From an uncultured Collinsella sp. (GTDB taxonomy: Bacteria; Actinomycetota; Coriobacteriia; Coriobacteriales; Coriobacteriaceae), in NCBI GenBank assembly GCA_900549275.1, contig URNU01000015.1:1-14429 (forward strand): a stretch of DNA of 14,429 nucleotides, read 5' to 3'. Below, one piece after another: positions 6,147-13,607 of the stretch. The position numbers were made by a program, and so were the translations under genes. Numbering within the stretch: the first letter of the stretch is position 1; each line of letters starts with the position of its first letter. A model generated the notes under the pieces. The model ran no database searches and had not been told where the DNA came from. It saw only the letters and a program-made list of their open reading frames with translations.

Positions 6147-6208
6147 AACAAGTTCTCCTTTTTCATCGCCTCGGCGCTGGGCGCCCGACATGAGTTACTG
6201 AGCCAGTT

Positions 6209-6490
6209 CTATACGAGTATACCTATAAGAAGCTGCAGAATCAGCCTCTGCACCAACTGCAACGCAATAATTGCAACGACCGGCGAAAAATCAACGCCAC
6301 CCATCGGCGGAATAAACCGACGAAACAAGTTGAGCCACGGACCGCAGACGCTATCGAGCACCGCGGCGATATCCTGCAGCAGGCCGCCCTGCTTCATGGG
6401 AATCCACGTCATAAAGCAATAGACCACAATGAGCGTGGAGTAGAAGTTGAACAGCGTGTTGACCAGCTGAACAATGGTGTAGATGTTGAT
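6209..6490 (-). CDS. yggT: YggT family membrane protein with an apparent non-AUG (AUC) start
   Basis: The frame encodes TIVQLVNTLFNFYSTLIV, then FMTWIP, LNLFRRFIPPMGGVDFSPVVAI and a final hydrophobic helix. This is the two-helix YggT (YlmG) layout, and the place between sepF and divIVA fits. Homologues (B. subtilis YlmG, plant YLMG) affect septum or nucleoid organisation. The sepF stop TAA (6514-6512) is in the same frame, and no ATG, GTG or TTG occurs before GTG 6427, which would remove most of helix one and has no Shine-Dalgarno. GAGGAG (6502-6497) stands 6 bases before ATC at 6490, the best-spaced start, giving 93 residues; ATT at 6496 and ATC at 6484 are other options. The gene is sure; the start is inferred. 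Confidence 0.85.
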   Translation of the reverse strand: MNIYTIVQLVNTLFNFYSTLIVVYCFMTWIPMKQGGLLQDIAAVLDSVCGPWLNLFRRFIPPMGGVDFSPVVAIIALQLVQRLILQLLIGILV

Positions 6491-6511
6491 GGGAATCTCC
6501 TCGTCTTGGGT

Positions 6512-7237
6512 TTACTTAAGGTAGCCGTCGGCGCGCAGCTTCTTGAGGTCCGAATCCTTGACCTCGCAGCCGGCGGGCAGCACCATAAACACGCGATCGC
6601 CCACATCTTTGACCGTAGCGCCCAGGCCGCAGGCAAAGCCATAGCTAAAGTCCAGGACACGCTTGGCGACCTCGGTGCGAACGCCAACAAAAATCAGCGC
6701 AACGGGCTGCTTGGTGCGCACACGGCGGACAACGGTCTCGACATCGTCATAGCTCTCGGGACGCAGAACATAGGCAGGCAGCTGCGGCGTGGCGTTAATG
6801 ATGTTGCTCGCATAGGCCGAGGCGTCGCTCGGCGCAGGAGCGGGCGCAGGTGCCGCGGCGCGAGCGCGAGCGCTCTCGGCATAGCTCGACGGCGTGTCGT
6901 AAGCGCCGGGACGATAGCCGCCCGCGATACTATCCTGAGAACGCGACGGCGGATTGTACGTTGTTGCATGACGGGAGTCATCGCCGACCAGCTGGCCGGA
7001 GCGCGTGTACACCGCTACAGACTCGGCCTCACCGCGGCGCGTCTGGCCCAGCAGGCCGTTACTCGGCTCGTCCTGGGTATAGAAGCCCTCGCCCGAGGCG
7101 CCGCTGTAACCGTTGTTCTGATAGCCATCGTCGTAGCCGTCATCGTAGCCGTAGTCGTCATCCTGGTCATAGCCCTGGTCGTAACCCTGCTGGCCGCCCA
7201 GGTGCATCTTATTTTTAATCTCGTCAAGGAAGCCCAT
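6512..7237 (-). CDS. sepF: SepF, FtsZ membrane anchor/septum protein
   Basis: The 241-residue SepF has the three expected parts. The amphipathic membrane helix is MGFLDEIKNKMHL (1-13). A very long linker (14-155) comes next: it begins with Tyr/Asp/Gly/Gln repeats (GYDQ, GYDD and similar, 18-44) and ends in an Ala/Pro run (126-136). The SepF core is at about 157-226 (VLRPESYDDVETVVRRVRT through RVLDFSYGFACGLGATV to RVFMVLPAGCEV). In actinobacteria, which lack FtsA, SepF is the main tether of FtsZ to the membrane. The linker makes it longer than the ~150 residues of B. subtilis SepF. AGAGGA lies 8 bases before ATG 7237. yggT follows after about 20 bases. Confidence 0.96.
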   Translation of the reverse strand: MGFLDEIKNKMHLGGQQGYDQGYDQDDDYGYDDGYDDGYQNNGYSGASGEGFYTQDEPSNGLLGQTRRGEAESVAVYTRSGQLVGDDSRHATTYNPPSRSQDSIAGGYRPGAYDTPSSYAESARARAAAPAPAPAPSDASAYASNIINATPQLPAYVLRPESYDDVETVVRRVRTKQPVALIFVGVRTEVAKRVLDFSYGFACGLGATVKDVGDRVFMVLPAGCEVKDSDLKKLRADGYLK

Positions 7238-7297
7238 GGTTGTGTCCTCTCACGGTTTAGTGCAGGCGCTCTGTAAACCAGTGCGCACTTCAGAGCC

Positions 7298-8035
7298 CTA
7301 TTTTACTGCAAACTCCGGGCTAAATACTACCCTGCCCAGGCGAACGAGCGTAGAGCCCTCCTCAAGGGCAGGCTCAAAGTCCTCGCTCATGCCGCAAGAA
7401 AGCTCGGGCAGCCTCAGATCGGGATGCGCCGCCTCCAGCTCATTCCTCAGCTCTCGCAGCCCGGCAAAGGTGCGACGCGCCACATCCTTGTTCCCCCGAG
7501 GGGCCATAGTCATAAGGCCCTGCACACAAATTCCCTCAAGTTCCGCAAGCTCGCCGGCAGCGCCACGAATCTCATCGGGCGAAAAACCGCCCTTGGACTC
7601 CTCGCCGCTTACGTTAACCTCGATCAGCACCTGCTGGGGGGCGGCGAGCTCGCCAGCTTCGATCTTGCGAATGGCACGGCTCGAGATCGCCTGCGCCAAA
7701 TGAAGCGAACCAACCGAATGAATCAGCTCGGCGGAGCCCAACACCGCGTTAATCTTGTTGGTCTGAAGGTTGCCAATCATGTCGAAGCGCACCTCGGGCA
7801 GCTCCGGATGCTCCGCCAGACCTGTGAGCTTGCGGACGAGTTCTTGCGGGCGGTTCTCGGCAAAATGGCGATACCCCACCTGGATGGCCGCGATGGTTTC
7901 ATCGACGCCGACGGTCTTGGACACGGCAATCAAACGCGCGGCATCGCGGGGCCTCCCAGCGCGATCGAGCGCGGCATAGAAACGCTCGAGTATCTGCTCG
8001 CGGCGAGCGCGCATTACATTCAAATAGTTATCCAT
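7298..8035 (-). CDS. yggS: YggS family pyridoxal-phosphate homeostasis protein
   Basis: This 245-residue, single-domain (TIM-barrel) PLP carrier has no known catalytic activity; in E. coli and other bacteria its loss disturbs vitamin B6 and amino-acid pools. The PLP lysine is Lys40 in LIAVSK. Other family motifs are FAENRPQEL (58-66), IGNLQTNK (87-94) and the phosphate-binding end LSCGMSEDFEPALEEGSTLVRLGR (212-235). The Trp-His pair that often precedes IGxLQ is Phe-Asp here. The start is ATG 8035, with GGAGG 9 bases upstream; TTG at 8041 would be only 3 bases from it. It heads the second half of the division cluster, in the position of B. subtilis ylmE. Confidence 0.95.
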   Translation of the reverse strand: MDNYLNVMRARREQILERFYAALDRAGRPRDAARLIAVSKTVGVDETIAAIQVGYRHFAENRPQELVRKLTGLAEHPELPEVRFDMIGNLQTNKINAVLGSAELIHSVGSLHLAQAISSRAIRKIEAGELAAPQQVLIEVNVSGEESKGGFSPDEIRGAAGELAELEGICVQGLMTMAPRGNKDVARRTFAGLRELRNELEAAHPDLRLPELSCGMSEDFEPALEEGSTLVRLGRVVFSPEFAVK

Positions 8036-8085
8036 TGCCAATCGCCTCCGCTAACAGCACAACAAGTAGTCCCATGCTAGCGCAA

Positions 8086-8117
8086 GAGCGCGGCCCCGCA
8101 TCCGCAAGGCCGCGCTC
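8086..8117. terminator. Hairpin between phoU and yggS
   Basis: GAGCGCGGCC (8086-8095) and GGCCGCGCTC (8108-8117) form a perfect 10-base stem with a 12-base loop. It lies 39 bases past the phoU stop and ahead of yggS. No clear T-run follows on the minus strand, so termination may be partial. Confidence 0.45.
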
Positions 8118-8155
8118 CCTTAGGTATTTACAATCTCTCAACGAACGAGGCTACC

Positions 8156-9013
8156 CTACTCCTCGTCGTCCTCACCATCATCCTCGTCCTCAAGATGATC
8201 CAACAGGTAGCGAAGTCCCTCGCTCACCTCGTTAGCGGGCACCTTGGCAACAAAGCGTGCATCCACGGCAGGCCTCATGATGACGCCCTCGCCCGAAGGC
8301 ACGCGCATGCTCTCGAGCTCGTCCTCGTCCGTACGGGCGATATCGCCGGCAGTCATACGCTGGCCGGTCAAAAGGAAGGTCAGACGGCAGGCGGCATCGA
8401 TGGAAATCGAGGCGATGCGATCGAGGTAGCGCGAAACCATGATGGCGCGACGCAGATCGTCATAGTTGCTGTCGTCGTCCATAAAATCGCCCGTATCCAT
8501 ACGATTAAAGGTGCGGAAGAACTTCTCGTACGCCGCATGCACCGGCTCGTCCTCGACGGCCAGGTTGCAGATGATGGGCATGTCGTTAGTGACGAGCGCG
8601 GACAGCGACGAACCCAGCACCTGGTAAACAGCTTCGGCCTCGGCCTCAACCGTACCGACGAGTTCCTGAGGCAGCGAGATGTCGGCCTTGACCATGTGAC
8701 GCGTGGCGCGGCAGATCTGGCGAACCTTATCGGTCATGCGCTGCAGGTTAAAGTCGACGTAGATGATCGTCTGCAGCAAGCGGAAGTCGGAGGCGACCGG
8801 CGACTGCGTAGCGATCAGGTTGTAGCACACGGCCTCCAAGTTGGCGCAGCGCGCGTCAATCGAAAGCGTGCGCTTCTTGGTCTTGGTGGCGAGCTTGCGG
8901 TCGTCGGTCACATAGGCCTTCACGGCGTCGTGAAGAGCCAGGTCTACAGCCTCGTAGATGCTCAACATCTCGTGACGAGCCTCGACGAGCTGACGGGAAA
9001 ACAGTTTGCGCAT
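8156..9013 (-). CDS. phoU: PhoU, phosphate signalling and transport regulator
   Basis: The 285-residue, all-helical protein has the two three-helix PhoU repeats and an extra C-terminal part. Repeat one carries VDFNLQRMTDKVRQICR (86-102), matching the family's LERIxDHAxNI metal-site helix with its Asp (Asp95). Repeat two carries RYLDRIASISIDAACR (195-210), where the Asp-His is Ser-Ile, so its metal site looks degraded. Residues from about 220 on form an extension ending in an acidic tail (EDEDDGEDDEE); typical PhoU is 215-240 residues. PhoU restrains phosphate uptake and PhoR-type signalling through PstB. GGAG lies 6 bases before ATG 9013. It is the last gene of the pst run. Confidence 0.94.
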   Translation of the reverse strand: MRKLFSRQLVEARHEMLSIYEAVDLALHDAVKAYVTDDRKLATKTKKRTLSIDARCANLEAVCYNLIATQSPVASDFRLLQTIIYVDFNLQRMTDKVRQICRATRHMVKADISLPQELVGTVEAEAEAVYQVLGSSLSALVTNDMPIICNLAVEDEPVHAAYEKFFRTFNRMDTGDFMDDDSNYDDLRRAIMVSRYLDRIASISIDAACRLTFLLTGQRMTAGDIARTDEDELESMRVPSGEGVIMRPAVDARFVAKVPANEVSEGLRYLLDHLEDEDDGEDDEE

Positions 9014-9067
9014 GGTTCACTCCAATCAGTTGGGTGCGGTCATGCCGCCCGCACAGTGAATACGCAC

Positions 9068-9105
9068 CGGACCAGGTCCGATCGGCTTGGGACTAGTCGC
9101 GCCGA

Positions 9106-9107
<2 letters not shown>
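9068..9107 (-). promoter_or_regulatory. Two adjacent hairpins between pstB and phoU
   Basis: CGGACC-A-GGTCCG (9068-9080) is a near-continuous dyad. GATCGGC (9080-9086) pairs with GCCGATC (9101-9107), the latter overlapping the pstB stop codon. The 92-base gap is the only long one within the pst-phoU run. The structures could set different RNA levels for pstB and phoU. No T-run is present. Confidence 0.3.
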
Positions 9108-9909
<802 letters not shown>

Positions 9910-9921
9910 GGGACTCCTTAA

Positions 9922-10827
9922 CTAGCGGCGCTTGCGCGACAGATAACGCGCAAACAGGTTGAAGGCCAGAATAATCGCCATCAGCAAAAGCGCGGTGCCG
10001 TAGGCTGCGTTCATGTTGATGCCGTCATTGGCAAGCAAATAGAGGTGAACGGTCATGGGACGACCGGAATCGAGCGGCGAAATAGGCAGGTTGATGGCCT
10101 GACCCATGGTGTAGAGCACCACGGCGGTCTCGCCGATGGCGCGGCCGATGGCAAGGACGATACCGGTGGCGATGCGGCCAAAGGCCGAAGGAAGCACGAT
10201 CTTGGAGACGACCTGCCACTTGGTGGCGCCCAGGCCATATGCGCCCCAACGGATATAGCGCGGAACGGCGCGGATTGCCTCCTCGGTGGTGCGCATGACG
10301 ATGGGCAGCATCAGAAGCGCCAGCGCCAGGGCGGCCGAGACCATCGAAAGGCCCAGGCCCATGGCCTCGACAAATAAGGCGTAGCCAAAGAGGCCCATAA
10401 CGATGGAGGGCACCGAGGCCAGGGCATCGGCAGCATAGCGAATGATGTCGACAATCTTGCCCTGTTTGGCGTACTCGGCCAGATAGACCGCAGCCAAGAC
10501 GGCAACCGGCGTGCAGATGAGCATAGCGAGCGCCGTCACGTAGACGGTCGAGACAATCGTAGGCCAAATGCCGCCTTCGGCGTTTACGCCCTGCGGCCAG
10601 CCGAAGATAAAGTCGAGTGAGATATGCGGAAGACCGTTGATGACCACGTAAGCGATGATGGCGAGCAACACCAGGGTGGTGATATAGGCCGCGGCGCGAA
10701 ACACGCCGAGCATGATCTTGTTGGAGAGGTCCTTGTCGATACGGCCCTTCTTGCCATGGGAAAGGGCACGCTTGATGCGCTCACGCGACGAGGTCGTATC
10801 GACCGTCGTGTCAACGGAATCGGACAT
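9922..10827 (-). CDS. pstA: PstA, permease of the high-affinity phosphate ABC transporter
   Basis: This is a 301-residue membrane protein with a polar N-terminal tail of about 38 residues and six membrane segments. The EAA loop that docks on PstB is RAVPRYIRWGAYGLGATKWQ (186-205), followed by IGRAIGETAVVL (227-238). Other Pst permease marks are GIWPTIVSTVYVT (86-98) and ASVPSIVMGLFGY (137-149). With PstC it forms the phosphate channel. GAGGGGG lies about 6 bases before ATG 10827, and only three bases separate it from the pstC stop, indicating translational coupling. Confidence 0.96.
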   Translation of the reverse strand: MSDSVDTTVDTTSSRERIKRALSHGKKGRIDKDLSNKIMLGVFRAAAYITTLVLLAIIAYVVINGLPHISLDFIFGWPQGVNAEGGIWPTIVSTVYVTALAMLICTPVAVLAAVYLAEYAKQGKIVDIIRYAADALASVPSIVMGLFGYALFVEAMGLGLSMVSAALALALLMLPIVMRTTEEAIRAVPRYIRWGAYGLGATKWQVVSKIVLPSAFGRIATGIVLAIGRAIGETAVVLYTMGQAINLPISPLDSGRPMTVHLYLLANDGINMNAAYGTALLLMAIILAFNLFARYLSRKRR

Positions 10828-10830
10828 AGT

Positions 10831-11757
10831 CTACCCCCTCTTCTTCTTGGAAATCAGACGGACGATACCCACCAGTGCAGCGGAGATGATAAACAGGACC
10901 ACGCCCATGCCAAACAGAGCCGAGCGATGCAGGCCCGAGGAATAGCTCATGTCGAGCGCGATCTGGCTCGTGAGCGTCGAGATGGGGCTCGAGATGCTAT
11001 CCGGAATGACCGGGGCGTTGCCCACGACCATCAGCACGGCCATAGTCTCACCGATGGCACGCCCCATACCCAAGACAATTGCATCGACAATGCCCAGCTT
11101 GGCTGCAGGCAGCACGACCTTGTAGATGGTCTGCCACTTGGTGGCACCCATGGCATAGGACGCCTCGCGAATGCCCATGGGAATGGAATTAAGGGCATCG
11201 ATGGTGAGCGTCGTGATGGTCGGAACGATCATGATGGCGAGCACGAACCACGCCGTCAGCGCGCCAAAGCCAAGGCCACCGGTCAGCTGTGCGATAAACG
11301 GACGAATGATGACCATGCCAAAGAAGCCGTAAATGATGGAGGGAATGCCCGCCAGCAGGTCGACGGCGGGGCTGATGAGCCTGCACACACGCTTACTGGC
11401 GATCTCGACCAGATACACGGCCGTACCCACACCCAGGGGCACGCCCATGGCGAGCGCACCGACCGTCACCAGACCAGAGCCCGCCAGCAGCGACATGATG
11501 CCGTAGTGGCCCTCAGAGGGCGCCCACGTAAAGCTAAAGAAGTCCGCCAGACCGATGTCGGTAAAGACCGGCAGCGCCGAGTACGTGGTAAAGACAAAAA
11601 TCAGGATGACGGTGACGACCGCCAAGAACGCGCAGGCAAAGAAGATCCACTGCAACGCCTTCTCCTTGAGATAGGTGCCGCGCGACACCAACGCCAACTC
11701 ACGCTTTTTGGGCGCCTGAGCCTCCTGCTCAATCTGGGGGGTTTCCTGTGCTTCCAC
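10831..11757 (-). CDS. pstC: PstC, permease of the high-affinity phosphate ABC transporter
   Basis: The product is about 308 residues with six membrane segments after a polar, Glu/Gln-rich cytoplasmic tail. Motifs are LLAGIPSIIYGFFG (134-147), the EAA loop GIREASYAMGATKWQTIYKVVLP (195-217) and GRAIGETMAVLMVVGN (232-247), all typical of PstC. The start is GTG 11757, spaced 8 bases from GGGGAG and just after the pstS stop; GTG 11766 is also possible, adding three residues and overlapping pstS by 8 bases, but the Shine-Dalgarno would then abut the codon. Either way pstS and pstC are tightly joined. It pairs with PstA to form the membrane pore. Confidence 0.95.
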   Translation of the reverse strand: MEAQETPQIEQEAQAPKKRELALVSRGTYLKEKALQWIFFACAFLAVVTVILIFVFTTYSALPVFTDIGLADFFSFTWAPSEGHYGIMSLLAGSGLVTVGALAMGVPLGVGTAVYLVEIASKRVCRLISPAVDLLAGIPSIIYGFFGMVIIRPFIAQLTGGLGFGALTAWFVLAIMIVPTITTLTIDALNSIPMGIREASYAMGATKWQTIYKVVLPAAKLGIVDAIVLGMGRAIGETMAVLMVVGNAPVIPDSISSPISTLTSQIALDMSYSSGLHRSALFGMGVVLFIISAALVGIVRLISKKKRG

Positions 11758-11758
11758 G

Positions 11759-12595
11759 TTACTCACTCCCCTTTCCGTCGTTGGTGACGGGAATAAAGCC
11801 CGCCTCGCGAATCTGCTTGTCCATCTTCTCGGACGTCACATAGTCAATGTAGTCCTGTGCCCGCTGCGAAGGCGTACCCTTCACAAAGAAGTAAAGGTCG
11901 CGCGAGATGGGATAGCCGCCACTTGCGACCGTCTTCTCGGATGCCTCGACATGGTTGACCGAAACGGCCTTGACCGAGGTCTTGGCGTTGAGGCTCTCGA
12001 CAAAACCAAGCGAGATGTAGCCAATGGCGCCACGCGAGCGGGACACGACATCGCGCACCTGACCCGTGCCCGAAAGAACGGCCGAGCGGCGATCGAACGA
12101 CGTGCCGTCCATTACGATGGTACGAAAGGCCTCACGCGTACCGGACGCCTCATCGCGGTTGATAACCTGAATCTTCAGGTCCTCTCCGCCGACTTCCTTC
12201 CAGTTGGTGATCTTGCCGGCATAAATATCGCGGAGCTGCTCGATCGAGAGATTGTCGACCGGGTTGTCGTCGTTCACGATGACTGCGATGCCGTCGTGCG
12301 CGATTACGATCGGGGTCAAGCCCAAATCCTGCTCGTCGGCATTGAGGCCACGAGACGAACTGGCGATGTCGGCCGTGCCGTTGCTGACAGCCTCGATACC
12401 CGCAGAGGAGCCAAGGCCGGAGACGAGCACGTCGATGCCGGTCTCTTCCTTAAAGCCCTCGGCTGCGATCTCGGCAATGGGAAGGCACGTGGTCGAACCG
12501 GCCACGGTAATAGAAGACGTGGAAGATCCCGAGGAGCAGGCGCACAGCGTGAGCGTGAGCACTGCAGCACTCAGGACCGATGCGATCTTTCTCAT
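11759..12595 (-). CDS. pstS: PstS, phosphate-binding lipoprotein of the Pst transporter
   Basis: The 278-residue precursor has a lipoprotein signal: a basic start, a hydrophobic stretch and the lipobox LCAC, making Cys20 the lipid-modified residue. The phosphate-binding loops are visible: VAGSTTCLP (31-39), ADIASSSR (75-82) and RDEASGTREAF (147-157). It binds phosphate outside the membrane and hands it to PstC-PstA. The ATG at 12595 overlaps the pgeF stop as ATGA, and no good Shine-Dalgarno precedes it, so translation is probably coupled to pgeF. An in-frame opening reaching back to 12787 lies inside pgeF and is not used. Confidence 0.96.
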   Translation of the reverse strand: MRKIASVLSAAVLTLTLCACSSGSSTSSITVAGSTTCLPIAEIAAEGFKEETGIDVLVSGLGSSAGIEAVSNGTADIASSSRGLNADEQDLGLTPIVIAHDGIAVIVNDDNPVDNLSIEQLRDIYAGKITNWKEVGGEDLKIQVINRDEASGTREAFRTIVMDGTSFDRRSAVLSGTGQVRDVVSRSRGAIGYISLGFVESLNAKTSVKAVSVNHVEASEKTVASGGYPISRDLYFFVKGTPSQRAQDYIDYVTSEKMDKQIREAGFIPVTNDGKGSE

Positions 12596-13392
12596 AGCAT
12601 CACGCCGATCGCTGCATGGCGCCCACAGGTGCCGCCCTCGTTGCGGTAGGAATAAAAGCGGTCGTTTTGACGAACGGTGGAAAGCTTGGTGTCCACAATG
12701 CTGCTTGCATCGACGCCGGCGTCCATCAGCGCCTCGCGAATGACGGCAGAAAGATCGAGCATACGGGAGGCGGCGGCATCGATGCACGCGAACTCTGAGG
12801 CAAAGCGGTCCATAAGTTCTTGAGACACCTCGTACTCGTCACCCAGGATATGGGGCCCAATGTAGGCAGAGATGTCGTCCGGCTTGCAGCCAGCCGCCTC
12901 GCAGAGCGCTTGGCACGCCTTGGCGGAAATGCGCGCAATCGTGCCCTTCCAGCCAGAGTGCACCACGGCAAAGCCGCCGGGAGCCACCAGCACCACGGGA
13001 ACGCAATCGGCAAAGCAGAGCATCACGGGTACCTCACGGGCCGTGCAGACGATGGCATCACAGCCCTCGGCAATCTGCTCGCGAATGTTCACGAGATCAT
13101 CGGCACCGTTCGAGGTCACCGTCACGACATGGTCACCGTGTACTTGATTGGGAACAAGCAGATTGTGCTCGCACTCGGCGGCCCCTATGGCCTCGAGTGC
13201 GCGGCGACGATTTTCTTGAACGGCAAAGGGGTCATCGCCAACATGCGAACCCAGATTGAGTGAGGAGTACGCATCTTCGGAAACACCGCCGGCGCGTTCG
13301 GTGAAGGCAAAGCGAACATCGTGCGTCGCACCCTCCACCAACGTAACTCCATCATGGTCGACACGCGAAACGCTGTCCGCACGTGCTGCCAT
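12592..13392 (-). CDS. pgeF: PgeF/YfiH family protein (DUF152, multicopper-type purine nucleoside-active enzyme)
   Basis: The 266-residue protein has the metal and catalytic residues of the YfiH/LACC1 family: His85 in PNQVHGD, Cys130 in FADCVPV and His145 in VVHSGWKGT. The family C-terminal motif is DRFYSYRNEGGTCGRHA (244-260). Members act on purine nucleosides (adenosine deaminase, phosphorylase), and E. coli YfiH/PgeF also removes mis-incorporated L-Ser in peptidoglycan synthesis; older annotation calls them polyphenol oxidases. The start at 13392 is fixed by AGGAGG 7 bases upstream; the frame is open back to 13554 but without conserved sequence. In many Gram-positives (B. subtilis ylmD) it precedes yggS; here pstS follows instead. 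Confidence 0.95.
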   Translation of the reverse strand: MAARADSVSRVDHDGVTLVEGATHDVRFAFTERAGGVSEDAYSSLNLGSHVGDDPFAVQENRRRALEAIGAAECEHNLLVPNQVHGDHVVTVTSNGADDLVNIREQIAEGCDAIVCTAREVPVMLCFADCVPVVLVAPGGFAVVHSGWKGTIARISAKACQALCEAAGCKPDDISAYIGPHILGDEYEVSQELMDRFASEFACIDAAASRMLDLSAVIREALMDAGVDASSIVDTKLSTVRQNDRFYSYRNEGGTCGRHAAIGVML

Positions 13393-13552
13393 ACTAAAGC
13401 CTCCTAATAACACAAGTATCGCGGCGACGCCGCTGCAGTCCATGTCATACGGCTGCCATACTTCATCAAAAGGATACCCGCAGCGGTAGGGACCAAACGT
13501 AAAGGGAACGTAAGGAGATTGGAGGCTTTCGTTTACAAAGGCGAAACGCAAC
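13393..13552. other. Spacer between ftsZ terminator and pgeF, likely carrying the pgeF-pst promoter
   Basis: Since ftsZ ends in a strong terminator at 13553-13583, transcription of pgeF-pstSCAB-phoU should begin here. No clear -35/-10 pair or recognisable Pho box was found. A direct repeat GTATG-GCAGCC-GTATG (minus strand) occurs at about 13446-13461. Confidence 0.4.
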
Positions 13553-13583
13553 AAAAAGGGGTGCGCCCAATCGGACGCACCCC
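13553..13583 (-). terminator. Rho-independent terminator after ftsZ
   Basis: On the minus strand GGGGTGCGTCC pairs with GGGCGCACCCC (11 pairs, one G-U) around GATT and runs into TTTTTG. It begins 24 bases after the ftsZ stop codon. Confidence 0.93.
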
Positions 13584-13607
13584 ATGCAGGTCATTGAGAA
13601 AAACGAA

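Noticed and set aside
6854..6865. Short repeated GCG/CGC tracts inside sepF as a possible repeat array
   Set aside because: They encode the Ala/Pro/Arg linker and are ordinary low-complexity coding sequence; no CRISPR-like spacing exists anywhere in the window.
5652..7276. Two 256-codon plus-strand open frames opposite divIVA, yggT and sepF
   Set aside because: Low-complexity translations with no recognisable domain; the minus strand holds three conserved division genes with good start sites.
10624..11787. Long plus-strand open frame (387 codons) opposite pstA and pstC
   Set aside because: It is a His/Asp/Arg-rich antisense shadow of GC-rich genes; the minus strand encodes two clear transporter permeases there.
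12596..12787. N-terminal extension of pstS into pgeF
   Set aside because: The lipoprotein signal begins at the ATG at 12595; upstream residues are Arg/His-rich and out of frame with pgeF.
13393..13554. N-terminal extension of pgeF by 54 residues
   Set aside because: Part of it overlaps the ftsZ terminator, it lacks conserved sequence, and a perfect AGGAGG precedes ATG 13392.
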